A stretch of 64,000 bases of DNA from assembly GCF_001984055.1 (NCBI RefSeq), contig NZ_LYVO01000005.1:1-64000 (forward strand), in the 5' to 3' direction. The DNA is from Variovorax sp. KK3 (GTDB taxonomy: Bacteria; Pseudomonadota; Gammaproteobacteria; Burkholderiales; Burkholderiaceae_C). The notes under the pieces are model-generated. The model searched no databases and was not told the origin of the DNA. It saw only the letters and a list, made by a program, of their open reading frames with translations. Numbering within the stretch: position 1 is the first letter of the stretch; each line of letters starts with the position of its first letter. Positions 11,793 through 20,657 of the stretch are shown one piece after another. A program made the translations under genes and the position numbers.

Positions 11793-11893
11793 CGCGCCAG
11801 TGTCGCCAAATCAGCTCAGCTGTCTGCCAGCGGCGGCCTACGTGGCTGCCCTCCCGACGCCGACACGGACGTATCGCCGCCTTCCGGCCGCGA

Positions 11894-12799
11894 TCAATCC
11901 GCCCGAAGCTGGGCGCGAAGCTTTTCGCCGATCTCGGGCCGCTCCAGGAACGGGTCGGCCGGATTCGTGAGGGCCACGATGTTCTCCATGCGGCTCTTCA
12001 CGTTGCCCAGCGCCTTGGGGTGGCTGAACACGTAGAACTGGTTGGCGCTGATGGCTTCGAACACCTTGTGCGCGACCTCCGCGGCCGTGATCTTGCCGCT
12101 GCTGACCGCCTTGTTGCTCATCGCCTGGCCGATCAGCTGGCTCTTGGTCGGCTTGTCTGCGGCCAGCGCGCCGGGCCGGTTACGCTCGCTGCTGGTGATG
12201 CCGGTGGGCACGAAGTACGGGCACAGCAGGCTGGCACCCACCTGGTCGGTGATGAGCTTCAGGTCCTGGTAAAGCGTCTCGGTGAGGCTCACGACCGCGG
12301 CCTTCGCGGTGTTGTAGATGCCCATGTTGGGCGGCGTCAGCAAGCCGGCCATGCTGGCGGTGTTGACGATGTGGCCGCGGTAGGCCGGGTCTTTGGCGGC
12401 GGCCTCGAGCATCATCGGCGTGAACAGGCGCACGCCGTGCACCACGCCCCACAGGTCGACACCGAGCACCCATTCCCAGTCGGCGACCGTGTTCTCCCAC
12501 ACCAGCCCGCCGGCGCCCACGCCCGCGTTGTTGAACACGAAGTGCGGTGCGCCGAAGCGCTCTTTTACCGCGGCGGCAAGGGCTTCCATCTGCGCGGCGT
12601 CCGACACGTCGACCTTGCGCGCCAACACCTGGGCACCGGTCGCTTCCATCTCGGCGGCCGCACGGTCCAGCGCGTCCTGCTGCACGTCGACCAGCACCAG
12701 ATTCATGCCGCGCTGCGCACCGATGCGGGCGCATTCGAGGCCGAAGCCGGAGCCGGCGCCTGTGAGAACGGCCGTGGTGCCCGTGAAATCCTGAATCAT
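11894..12799 (-). CDS. Short-chain dehydrogenase/reductase (SDR)
   Basis: A 301-residue classical SDR. The Rossmann motif TGAGSGFGLE lies near residue 13, the NNAG-type motif (VFNNAGVGAGG) near 89, and the catalytic YxxxK is in GIYNTAKAAVVSL. The ATG at 12799 has AAAGGA upstream and places the nucleotide-binding motif at the usual distance; the longer open frame adds an unrelated leader. Such enzymes oxidise or reduce secondary alcohols and ketones with NAD(P). It is the last ordinary high-GC gene before the AT-rich island. Confidence 0.9.
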   Translation of the reverse strand: MIQDFTGTTAVLTGAGSGFGLECARIGAQRGMNLVLVDVQQDALDRAAAEMEATGAQVLARKVDVSDAAQMEALAAAVKERFGAPHFVFNNAGVGAGGLVWENTVADWEWVLGVDLWGVVHGVRLFTPMMLEAAAKDPAYRGHIVNTASMAGLLTPPNMGIYNTAKAAVVSLTETLYQDLKLITDQVGASLLCPYFVPTGITSSERNRPGALAADKPTKSQLIGQAMSNKAVSSGKITAAEVAHKVFEAISANQFYVFSHPKALGNVKSRMENIVALTNPADPFLERPEIGEKLRAQLRAD

Positions 12800-13541
12800 T
12801 GCGCAAGTCCTTTTGTCTCTGGTTCGTCGATGGATGGAGGCGCTATTGAAATACGGAATGCGCTGCGCCGCAGTCGCCAAGGTGCCGCATGCGCCAGCGT
12901 GGAGCTTCAGCACGGGGCGCAACTATCCGCACTGAGGGTAGCCGCCGGCTCGTCAAGAGATTGATGGACGATTTTTGGCGCATCGTGCAGGAGGCTCTCA
13001 AGTTTTGCGCATTAGCGAAGAAAGCTGCGCTTGGCAAGAAGCGTCGAGGACGCCGATCGGGCTCCCTACTGAAGGTGCCAGTCGCCGCGGTCCTTTTAGA
13101 TCGCCATCGTGGAGCGCGGCGCGCCCCCAACATAGAGTAGGCCTAAAGGCATATTTACGGCTGATGGCGACTGCACGATTCTCTGAACCGGCCACCGTCG
13201 TTGGCGAAGTAGCCGGTTGGCAACCTCTCGGCGCTAACGCCGTAACTGCCATTAATGCGTACCGCGCATGTAGATACGCACAACTTGGAGAGAACAGATG
13301 ACTCACACATCGCGTTTTTGTCGAAGTTGGCCGTATAAACCAGCTAGGCGATGGCGGACTTACGTAAGCTCAATATCTTTTCGGCGTGGAGCTTTTGGTA
13401 CATCGTTTTGAATGCGCGCTCAGCCTTTTTATGTTAATGCATTATTGAACTTATCGGCTTGTTTCTTCGAAAAGATGTGATATTGAGCGACGTTGCGTTC
13501 TTCAAAATGCCGGGCTCTATCAAAACGGAGGCGCCATTATT
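12800..13541. other. Transition region between SDR gene and AT-rich island
   Basis: 742 bases in which base composition drops from the high-GC background to clearly AT-rich beyond about 13300. No family-level gene is recognisable. It holds the SDR promoter side, a small open frame at 13298-13411, and the likely promoter of the island. A weak candidate is TTGAAT at 13408-13413 and TATGTT at 13430-13435, 16 bases apart. A 12-codon frame at 13507-13545 ends across the TTG start of the next gene. Confidence 0.4.
13298..13411 (+). CDS. Possible small protein (37 residues)
   Basis: A 37-codon frame beginning MTHTSRFCRSWPYKPARR, preceded by a good ribosome site (TTGGAGAG, about 6 bases before the ATG). 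The product would be strongly basic and aromatic, with no recognised family. It sits at the left edge of the AT-rich island and could be a leader or a small island protein, but a frame this short with one good SD can arise by chance. Confidence 0.25.
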   Translation: MTHTSRFCRSWPYKPARRWRTYVSSISFRRGAFGTSF

Positions 13542-14843
13542 TTGATCTCTTCTGCAAACGACTCCGTCAAGCTACTGACATTTTACGCAGTACACGCCCT
13601 AGGTATATTTGCAGCGTTCATTAGTTTCTTTTATCTTTTTCATCCGGAATTTTTGGACGTATCCCAATGGGCCGGCGCCTTAGGTGTGGCGACATGGACA
13701 TTTCTTAATAACCCCAAATTCTCGCAAGCCCTTGGCTTTAGAACCGTTCAAGCATACCGACGAAAATGCTTGAGGCATTTTCGAAAGTTTATATGCCTGT
13801 CAATTATTATCGCGACTTGCATTGCTTTGATTAGTAGTCTGATGCTTAAAGATTTATTCTCTCGTTGGAGCTATGTTGCACTGATCAAGGACATGACGTT
13901 GTCAGAGGCCACCGAGGCAGTTCCCTTTGCAACGGCACCCGATCTGGCAAGAGCATATATGCTGTACCCTCACCGCAAGGAAGTGCCATTTATACTTGCG
14001 CGCATGAGCCGACTTCTAGCTTTTGACGATGAAATAACCAATTTCAACATATTTGTTAACGCATTTATAAAGAACTTGGATGTCGAGCTTATTTTGACAA
14101 AATATGGTGATAAATCCAAACTGGATGACATGGTCGGTTCTTTGGATCCAGTCATCTTTGTTACCCGGGCCATTGTGGAGGGCTCACCGAACGAAAATGG
14201 TTTTCGCAGAGCGATAGGGATTCTAGAGCACCATCGGGCAACTGATGAGCTCGCCGAATTTCACAAAATAATCTACGAACATGAACTAATATCGATAGTA
14301 AAACCGCAAGATAGCAGAATTAAATTACTCGCTTTGCGATCTAAAATTGAAGAGCTAATGAAGAAATCTCAGGATCAAATTTCGCCTAGATCTCATCTGA
14401 AGTTCGTCACTCACCACATCTTCCAAGAAGTCCTTGACCATTACGCACAGATCGAAATCGAAGTGGCAACGCCAACCGATGCTGATGATGCTGAGCGCGT
14501 TCGAAGACAGGTTCCGCGCCTCTACTCAAGAGTCCTAACTGTCAGACAACAAATCGCTCGAGCGTCCGATGTCCCATGGCTTGAGGGTCCAGGAAAATTT
14601 TCTCTATATTATTACTTTCAACATCATCTGGGCCGCGAGTCTGAAACATCGCAAACCATTGTTGATTTTTTTTCGCGGATTCCGGGTCTACAGGAAGATT
14701 TGAACAAACGGCTGTTTGAAGCCGAAGCGTTTCGCGACTATCGCACACTCAAGACCTGGGACGTGGGGACTCCGCTCAGCGCGGAGTACGCTGGCACAGC
14801 GATGCATACAAAAATGCTTGAATGGTTAAAGTCAGGGTGGTAA
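13542..14843 (+). CDS. Membrane-anchored protein of unknown function (island gene 1)
   Basis: A 433-residue protein I cannot assign. The N-terminus carries a hydrophobic helix at about residues 11-32 and another at about 82-102, with a short, mildly hydrophobic stretch between them (about 42-56). The remaining 330 residues look soluble and helix-rich, including a charged segment near 268-285 (SKIEELMKKSQDQ). No enzymatic motif was found. The start is TTG, with GGAG 11 bases upstream; no ATG occurs in frame until about residue 100. The gene is AT-rich (17 of 60 bases G/C at 14041-14100, against 41 of 60 at 16081-16140), which indicates transfer. It is followed after 22 bases by a second unknown gene. 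Confidence 0.8.
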   Translation: MISSANDSVKLLTFYAVHALGIFAAFISFFYLFHPEFLDVSQWAGALGVATWTFLNNPKFSQALGFRTVQAYRRKCLRHFRKFICLSIIIATCIALISSLMLKDLFSRWSYVALIKDMTLSEATEAVPFATAPDLARAYMLYPHRKEVPFILARMSRLLAFDDEITNFNIFVNAFIKNLDVELILTKYGDKSKLDDMVGSLDPVIFVTRAIVEGSPNENGFRRAIGILEHHRATDELAEFHKIIYEHELISIVKPQDSRIKLLALRSKIEELMKKSQDQISPRSHLKFVTHHIFQEVLDHYAQIEIEVATPTDADDAERVRRQVPRLYSRVLTVRQQIARASDVPWLEGPGKFSLYYYFQHHLGRESETSQTIVDFFSRIPGLQEDLNKRLFEAEAFRDYRTLKTWDVGTPLSAEYAGTAMHTKMLEWLKSGW

Positions 14844-14865
14844 TTTTCCAACGAAGGAATATATT

Positions 14866-15561
14866 ATGAGCATTCCGCTTTCGACTGCGAATCAGCGTAT
14901 TGTTGCAGGGCATACCGCCGGACACCGCCCGCGCACAAATAAGCAAATCATGCATACGTTTTCGCCGATGGAATTAGCTTGGGCTTCAGATCAGCGTGGT
15001 TGTCAGATCATCATTCACCACGGTGCGGAAGATCCAGGCTCCTCTTATATCAAGGTTCATTCGCACATTGAAATACTTCTGCTGTATGCGCGAAAAGAAA
15101 TAGCACGAGAGGGCTTGAGCGCAGTTGACGTTTTAGCAGCTCTGACCGCGCGTAGACCACTCGATGTTGACATTTTATATCACGCCGGCACACTATACGA
15201 CAGAGCCTTGCAATATATAATTGATTTGAGCGGCGAAGGAGGTCATGTATCTGATAAGATTACCAGATCCCCCTCTTACATATCGATGGCAAAAGAATCG
15301 TTATACAATCGATCAGCTATATTAGTTGGCCTTCGGAGTGCAGCTGTAGGTCAAACTGATTTTGAACCGTGCCTCGTGAATGGAATAAGCCCATTGGAGT
15401 CTTGCGTAGACAGATACCCCTTCAAATCCGAGATTAACGTATATATGGCCGACGGCGAAAACTCAATGGTCGCAAAAGATTATTTGAGGCAAATCATTGC
15501 TAGGGTGCTTGACGACCAGCGATGCATTTTTACCCATGAGGCACCGTTGATTCTGGCTTAA
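14866..15561 (+). CDS. Protein of unknown function (island gene 2)
   Basis: A 231-residue, probably cytosolic protein with no family I recognise. Visible features are an N-terminal basic region, then GCQIIIHHGAEDPGSSYIKV and a helix-rich middle (HIEILLLYARKEIAREGLS), and a C-terminal FKSEINVYMADGENSMVAKD. The ATG has a strong GAAGGA site 7-8 bases upstream. It lies 22 bases after the membrane-anchored gene and shares its AT-rich composition, so the two form an operon and probably act together. It ends convergently with the GST gene. No toxin, nuclease or kinase motif is evident. Confidence 0.8.
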   Translation: MSIPLSTANQRIVAGHTAGHRPRTNKQIMHTFSPMELAWASDQRGCQIIIHHGAEDPGSSYIKVHSHIEILLLYARKEIAREGLSAVDVLAALTARRPLDVDILYHAGTLYDRALQYIIDLSGEGGHVSDKITRSPSYISMAKESLYNRSAILVGLRSAAVGQTDFEPCLVNGISPLESCVDRYPFKSEINVYMADGENSMVAKDYLRQIIARVLDDQRCIFTHEAPLILA

Positions 15562-15644
15562 AGTGAGTGACGGCATCGCGCGGGCGCCGTTCCTAGCGCT
15601 GGTGCATGGTTGTGATTGCTTCGGCCATAACGCGTCGCGTGTCC

Positions 15645-16607
15645 TTACACGCCTTTTTCTCTTCGCTTTGAGGCGTCGAGCTTGCACAGCGTGTAGCCCA
15701 CGCGTGGGAAGTGCACGTGGATCGTGCCCGCGCGTGGGTCGTCGCGGCGCAGCGTGTAGTGGGTGCGCGTGGCTGCGATCAGTTCGCCTTCGGTGGGCTC
15801 GGGGCCGAAGCTTTCGGCAGCGATGGTGACGCGCGTGCCCAGCGGAATGCCGTGCTCGTCCTGGAAGGTGCTGTCCGACAGCAGCGTGTTCGGCGTCGAT
15901 GCGGCCGCGACCGCGATCGCCTGCGCCGCATCGAAGCTTTCCATCGTGCCGTGGCCGATGGCGGCCATGCGGTCCAGCCAGTCGCTCACCGCCGGCGTGA
16001 ACTGCAGGATGCCCGCCATCGACGGCGTGCGCTTGCGCGTGAACCACAACGGGTGGTAGCAGGCGAAGTCGGCCACGGTGGGGTACGCGCCGAGCAGGAA
16101 GTCGGTGTCGTCGAGCATGTCGGACAGGCGCCGCAGGTACGACTTGTAGGCCGACGCGGCATCGCCCGGGCGGTGGCGGACCATGTTGAAGGTCATCGCC
16201 TTGCGGTCTTCGGCGAAGGCACGCGCGGTTTCGGGCGGCGTGTTCGCGAAGATGTCGGCCAGGCCCTTGCCGCTGAGGTTGTAGCCCATCGCGGCCCAGA
16301 AGAGCGTGCTGTCGCCCCACTGCGCCACCACGCGCTCGAGGCCCTTGCCCGGCTCGGGGTAGATCGACGGCATGGGCGCCACGTGCTCCAGCACGTCGCA
16401 GATGAGCGACGTGTCGCAGTAGATGTCGGCGCCGATCTGCAGCACCGGCGTGCGGCGGTAGCCGCCGCTGAGCGCCACCAGTTCGGGCTTGGGCGCGATC
16501 TGCGGAATGATCACCGACTTCCAGGCCAGCTTCTTGTAGCCCAGGATCAGCCTCAGCTTCTCGGAAAAGGGCGAGGTGGCGTAGTGATGGAGGATCAGGT
16601 CGGCCAT
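15645..16607 (-). CDS. Glutathione S-transferase family protein with C-terminal extension
   Basis: A 320-residue protein. Residues 1-75 form a GST N-terminal thioredoxin fold (LILHHYATSPFSEKLRLILG, with TPVLQIGADIYCDTSLI as the cis-Pro and glutathione-contact region). Residues about 90-215 form the helical GST C-terminal domain (LLGAYPTVADFACYHPLW). About 85 further residues with a beta-rich look (GTRVTIAAESFGPEPTEGE, HVHFPRVGYTLCKLD) go beyond the usual 210-230. The ATG at 16607 begins the family fold; the frame upstream overlaps the neighbouring dehydrogenase. It is the last gene of the acyl-CoA block, and a detoxifying or thiol-transfer role is possible. Confidence 0.87.
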   Translation of the reverse strand: MADLILHHYATSPFSEKLRLILGYKKLAWKSVIIPQIAPKPELVALSGGYRRTPVLQIGADIYCDTSLICDVLEHVAPMPSIYPEPGKGLERVVAQWGDSTLFWAAMGYNLSGKGLADIFANTPPETARAFAEDRKAMTFNMVRHRPGDAASAYKSYLRRLSDMLDDTDFLLGAYPTVADFACYHPLWFTRKRTPSMAGILQFTPAVSDWLDRMAAIGHGTMESFDAAQAIAVAAASTPNTLLSDSTFQDEHGIPLGTRVTIAAESFGPEPTEGELIAATRTHYTLRRDDPRAGTIHVHFPRVGYTLCKLDASKRREKGV

Positions 16608-16638
16608 GGAACTCCTTGTGGCTTCGTGCGTTGTGGGG

Positions 16639-18282
16639 CTACGGCGTGGGGCGCGCGCGGGCGACGATCGAATCGAAATCGCTGCCCGCGCCCAGCGTAC
16701 CAAAGGCATGCCCCCAGTCGCCGCCCAGCCGTGACGCGCAGAAGGCGTCGGACACCGCCGACGGTGCGGTCTGCACGAGCAGCGCGGCCTGCACCGCAAG
16801 CGCGATGTCCTGCGCCAGGCGGCGCGCCTCGACCTCGGTGGCCATGGCCTCGATGCGCGCGGGCAGCGCGTCGGCCAGCCGATCGAGCGCGGCATGGCCG
16901 CCACGCGCCGGCGCGAGTTCCTGTGCCAGCGCGGCGACGGCATCGCCCTTGCGCGTCGCGCGCAGCAGGTCGAGCGCCATGATGTTGCCCGCGCCTTCCC
17001 AGATCGAATTGAGCGGCATCTCGCGGTACACGCGCGCCATCATGCCTTCGCCGCCCTCCTCCACGTAGCCGTTGCCGCCCAGGCACTCCATCGCCTCCTG
17101 GGCCAGGTGGCTGCCGCGCTTGCAGATCCAGAACTTGGCGACCGGCGTGAGCAGGCGCGCCATCAGGCGCTCGTGCGCGTCCTGCGGCCGGTCGAAGGCG
17201 CGGGCCAGGCGAATGGCCAAGGCGGTGGCGGCCTCGCTTTCGAGCGCGAGGTCGGCCAGCACGTTCTTCATGAGCGGCTGCTCGGCCAGCGGCTTGCCGA
17301 AGGCGCGGCGCTGGTGGGTGTGGTGCAGTGCCAGGCTCACGGCCTGGCGCATCAGCCCGCTGGTGCCCAGGGCGCAGTCGAGGCGGGTCATCGTGCCCAT
17401 CTCGAGGATCTGCGGAATGCCGCGGCCTTCCTCGCCCACCAGCCAGGCACTGGCGCCGTGGAACTCGACTTCGCTGCTGGCGTTGGCCTTGTTGCCGAGC
17501 TTGTCCTTCAGGCGCTGGATGCGGATCGCGTTGCGGCTGCCGTCATCGAGCACGCGCGGCAGGAAGAAGCAGCTGAGGCCGGCCGGCGCCTGGGCCAGCA
17601 CCAGGAAGGCATCGCACATGGGCGCGGAGAAGAACCACTTGTGGCCGGTGATCTCGTAGCGCTCGCCCCAGGCGTCGCTGCCGGTGCGCACGGCGCGCGT
17701 GGTGTTGGCCCGCACGTCCGACCCACCCTGCTTCTCGGTCATGCCCATGCCCATGGTCAGGCCGGGCTTGTCGCGCCAGGGCTTCAGCGCGGGGTCGTAC
17801 CAAAGGCTGGCGAGCTTGGGGCCCCAGTCGGCGAAGACGGCCGCGTTGCCGCGCAAGGCGGGCGTGACGGCGTAGCTCATCGAGATGGGGCACAGGATCG
17901 ACGGCTCGAGCTCGGTGAAGAGCATGAAGCCGGCGGCGCGCTCGACATGAGGCGATGCGGACTCGCCGCTCCATGGGGTGCCATGCAATCCGGCGCCCAC
18001 CGCCGCCTTCATCAACGCGTGATAACTCGGATGAAACTCCACCTCGTCGACACGCCGCCCGAACCGGTCATGCGTGTGCAGCACGGGAGGGTTCGTGTTG
18101 GCCAGGCGCGCATGCGTCTGCATGTCGGCCGTGCCGAGTTCGCCGCCCAGATGCGCGAGCGGCGCCAGGTGCAACTGCGGCGCGTTGAACTTCAGCGCAT
18201 CGCGCAAGGCGCTGTTCGTCTCGAACAGGTTGTAGCCCGCCAATGCCTCGGGCTGGTTGAAGACCTCGTGCGTGGCGTCCAT
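16639..18282 (-). CDS. AidB-like acyl-CoA dehydrogenase
   Basis: A 547-residue FAD-dependent acyl-CoA dehydrogenase of the AidB/isovaleryl-CoA type. Diagnostic segments are GMGMTEKQGGSDVRANTT (flavin and substrate loop), ITGHKWFFSAPMCDAFL, RLKDKLGNKANASSEVEF, the tetramer/FAD segment HQRRAFGKPLAEQPLMKN, and MPLNSIWEGAGNIMALD near the C-terminus. The ATG at 18282 has GCAAGGAGG just upstream. The next gene upstream is the MDR reductase, 32 bases away on the same strand. It may oxidise branched short-chain acyl-CoA; in E. coli AidB is also a DNA-binding alkylation-response protein, so function is uncertain. Confidence 0.92.
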   Translation of the reverse strand: MDATHEVFNQPEALAGYNLFETNSALRDALKFNAPQLHLAPLAHLGGELGTADMQTHARLANTNPPVLHTHDRFGRRVDEVEFHPSYHALMKAAVGAGLHGTPWSGESASPHVERAAGFMLFTELEPSILCPISMSYAVTPALRGNAAVFADWGPKLASLWYDPALKPWRDKPGLTMGMGMTEKQGGSDVRANTTRAVRTGSDAWGERYEITGHKWFFSAPMCDAFLVLAQAPAGLSCFFLPRVLDDGSRNAIRIQRLKDKLGNKANASSEVEFHGASAWLVGEEGRGIPQILEMGTMTRLDCALGTSGLMRQAVSLALHHTHQRRAFGKPLAEQPLMKNVLADLALESEAATALAIRLARAFDRPQDAHERLMARLLTPVAKFWICKRGSHLAQEAMECLGGNGYVEEGGEGMMARVYREMPLNSIWEGAGNIMALDLLRATRKGDAVAALAQELAPARGGHAALDRLADALPARIEAMATEVEARRLAQDIALAVQAALLVQTAPSAVSDAFCASRLGGDWGHAFGTLGAGSDFDSIVARARPTP

Positions 18283-18314
18283 CGCGGCCTCCTTGCGCTG
18301 CAGAAGCGGCGCGG

Positions 18315-19331
18315 CTAGATCAGCTTGACCAGTTGCTTGCCGAAGTTGCGCCCCTTGAGCAGGCCCAGAAAAGCCTCGGGCGCCGCCTCGATGCCCTGCG
18401 CGACCGATTCGCGCGGCTTGAGCTTGCCGGTGCCCACCAACTGGCCCAGCTCGGCCAGGGCCTCGGGCCACACTTCCATATGCTCGCTGACGATGAAGCC
18501 TTCGAGCTTGATGCGGTTGGTCAGCAGCAGTGCCGGGTTGGCCAGCGGCACCGGCTGGCCGTCGTAGCCGGCGATCATGCCGCACAGCGCGATGCGCGCG
18601 AAGGCGTTGGCGCGCAGCAGCACGGCATCGAAGATGTAGCCGCCGACGTTCTCGAAATAGCCGTCGATGCCCTTGGGGCAGGCTTCCTTCAGCGCGGCGC
18701 TCATGCTCTTGGCGTCGGGATGCTGCCGATAGTCGATGCAGGCGTCGAAGCCCAGTTCTTCCGTGACGTAGCGGCACTTGTCCGCGCCGCCCGCGATGCC
18801 GACCACGCGGCAGCCGCGCGCCTTGGCCAGCGCACCGAAGGCGCTGCCGACCGCGCCGCTCGCGGCCGTGACCACCATCGTCTCGCCGGCCTTGGGCTGG
18901 ATGATCTTGACCAGGCCGTACCAGGCCGTCACGCCCGGCATGCCGACGGCGCCGAGATAGTGCGACAGCGGCACGTGGGTGGTGTCGACCTTGCGCAGCG
19001 TGCCGGGCTGCGAGGCGTCGACCACGCTGTATTCCTGCCAGCCGCCGAAGCCGACGACCTTGTCGCCGACTGCGAACTTGGGATGGCGGCTCTCGACGAT
19101 TTCACCCGCCGTGCCGCCCTGCATCACCTGGCCCAGCGGCTGTGGCTGCGCATAGCTCTTCGCATCGTTCATGCGGCCGCGCATGTACGGGTCGAGGCTC
19201 ATGAAGTGGTGGCGCACGAGGACCTGGTTGTCCTGCAGCGCCGGCGTCTCGGCGGTGACCAGCTTGAAGTTGGAGGCGACGGCCTCGCCCTCGGGGCGAT
19301 TGTCGAGGTGTTGCTGGCGGTTGGTGGGCAT
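18315..19331 (-). CDS. Zinc-free MDR-family NADP-dependent oxidoreductase
   Basis: A 338-residue enzyme of the medium-chain reductase group related to curcumin reductase and prostaglandin/alkenal reductases. It has HHFMSLDPYMRGRMND near the N-terminus, TAWYGLVKIIQPKAGETMVV, and the nucleotide motif AASGAVGSAFGALAKARG. Zinc-ligand cysteines of classical alcohol dehydrogenases are absent. Such enzymes reduce the double bond of alpha,beta-unsaturated carbonyls with NADPH. It sits between the PaaI-type thioesterase and the AidB-like dehydrogenase in the same orientation with short gaps. Confidence 0.92.
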   Translation of the reverse strand: MPTNRQQHLDNRPEGEAVASNFKLVTAETPALQDNQVLVRHHFMSLDPYMRGRMNDAKSYAQPQPLGQVMQGGTAGEIVESRHPKFAVGDKVVGFGGWQEYSVVDASQPGTLRKVDTTHVPLSHYLGAVGMPGVTAWYGLVKIIQPKAGETMVVTAASGAVGSAFGALAKARGCRVVGIAGGADKCRYVTEELGFDACIDYRQHPDAKSMSAALKEACPKGIDGYFENVGGYIFDAVLLRANAFARIALCGMIAGYDGQPVPLANPALLLTNRIKLEGFIVSEHMEVWPEALAELGQLVGTGKLKPRESVAQGIEAAPEAFLGLLKGRNFGKQLVKLI

Positions 19332-19340
19332 GGGAGTCTC

Positions 19341-19802
19341 CTAGTCTGTCGAGGGCGGGCGCATCGCGTTGGCACTGGCGGGGCCGATGGGCAGGCGATG
19401 CTTCACGTACTTGAAAGTGCCGGTGGCGTGCGCGCAGGCCTGGCCTTTCTCATCGTAGATCGTGGCCTCGGTGAAGGCGAGCGTGGCGGTGCGGTCCATC
19501 AGCCGGCCGCGGGCATGAAGCGGTCCGACCGAAGGACGCATGAAGCTGGTCTTCATCTCGATGGTGACCACGCCGATCTCTGGCGTCAGGCTGCGCGCGG
19601 CTGCCGCCATGGTGATGTCGAGCAGCGTCATGCAGGCACCGCCATGGGTCACGTCGAAGGTGTTGAGGTGCTCGGGCTTGGGGGTGTACTCGATCTCCGA
19701 TTCACCGCCTTCGAACTTGGTGATCTGGAAGCCGAGATGGCGCGCGAACGGAATCCGGCTGGTGAAGGCGCGGAGGTCGATGTCGGTGGAGTCTGGGGGC
19801 AT
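19341..19802 (-). CDS. PaaI-type hotdog thioesterase
   Basis: A 153-residue 4HBT-fold protein. The family stretch NTFDVTHGGACMTLLDITMA (about 51-70) includes the conserved HGG and the downstream acidic residue of the PaaI/YdiI type. It would hydrolyse acyl- or aryl-CoA thioesters, releasing CoA during catabolism. It lies 15 bases from the SDR gene upstream and 9 bases from the MDR gene downstream, all on the minus strand, indicating one operon. Confidence 0.9.
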   Translation of the reverse strand: MPPDSTDIDLRAFTSRIPFARHLGFQITKFEGGESEIEYTPKPEHLNTFDVTHGGACMTLLDITMAAAARSLTPEIGVVTIEMKTSFMRPSVGPLHARGRLMDRTATLAFTEATIYDEKGQACAHATGTFKYVKHRLPIGPASANAMRPPSTD

Positions 19803-19817
19803 GAACGAGAGTGTCGC

Positions 19818-20615
19818 TCAGGCGGCGCCGAGAACCACGCTCACGCCGCCGTCGACCGCCATCCACTGGCCGGTGATGTGCTTGCCGGCATCGCTGGCGT
19901 AAAGCAGCGTCAGGCCCTTCAGATCTTCTTCGTCGCCCAGCCGGCCCAGCGGCGCGGCCGCGGCCATCTTCTCTTCGCCCAGCGACTTGATCAGGCCGGC
20001 CGCCATCTTGGTCATGAAGAAGCCCGGGCAGATCGCGTTGACGTTGATGTTGTAGCGGCCCCATTCGGCTGCCAGCGTCTGGGTGAAGCCGATCACCGCG
20101 GTCTTGGACGTGTTGTAGGCCAGCGTACGCATCTCGGGCGGATTGCCGTTCAGGCCCGCGATGGATGCGATGTTGATGATGCGCCCGGCCTTCTTCGGGA
20201 TCATGTAGCCGCGTGCGATCTGCTGCGCCAGGATGAAGTAGCCGCGGACGTTGAGGTTCATCACCTTGTCCCAGGCCTCAACCGGGTGCTCCTCCGCGGC
20301 CGCGCCCCAGCTGGCGCCGGCGTTGTTGACCAGGATGTCGACCGCGCCCATGCGCTCCAGCGTTTCGTCGGCCAGGCGGCGTGTGTCTTCTTCCTTCGAG
20401 CAGTCGGCCGCGATCCAGCGGGCGTCGATGCCGGCCGCCTGCAGCTCGGCGGCGGCCTGCTCCAGGTCGTCTGCCTTGCGCGAGCTCAGCATGATCTTCG
20501 CGCCGGCCTCGCCCAGCGCATGCGCCATCTGCAGGCCCAGGCCGCGGGAGCCACCGGTGACCAGCGCGGTCTTGCCGCTCAGGTCGAACAACTTCTGGAT
20601 GCTTCTTGCGCTCAT
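19818..20615 (-). CDS. Short-chain dehydrogenase/reductase (SDR), FabG-like
   Basis: A 265-residue classical SDR with the cofactor motif VTGGSRGLGLQMA (about 20-32), NNAGASWGAAAEE, and the catalytic YNTSK preceded by IINIASIAGLNG. The C-terminus GQWMAVDGGVSVVLG is typical of FabG-like 3-oxoacyl reductases. In this acyl-CoA cluster it could interconvert 3-hydroxyacyl and 3-oxoacyl intermediates or act on a side-chain alcohol. The specificity cannot be read from sequence. Confidence 0.92.
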   Translation of the reverse strand: MSARSIQKLFDLSGKTALVTGGSRGLGLQMAHALGEAGAKIMLSSRKADDLEQAAAELQAAGIDARWIAADCSKEEDTRRLADETLERMGAVDILVNNAGASWGAAAEEHPVEAWDKVMNLNVRGYFILAQQIARGYMIPKKAGRIINIASIAGLNGNPPEMRTLAYNTSKTAVIGFTQTLAAEWGRYNINVNAICPGFFMTKMAAGLIKSLGEEKMAAAAPLGRLGDEEDLKGLTLLYASDAGKHITGQWMAVDGGVSVVLGAA

Positions 20616-20657
20616 GGGCTTCTCCGTAGGGTCAAGGGGTTGTGGTGCGGTCTCGCT

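Noticed and set aside
12998..13306. A 102-residue minus-strand frame in the transition region
   Set aside because: No ribosome site, no resemblance to any family and mixed composition; more likely chance.
16608..16943. N-terminal extension of the GST gene
   Set aside because: It overlaps the coding part of the AidB-like dehydrogenase and is low-complexity; the conserved thioredoxin fold starts at 16607.
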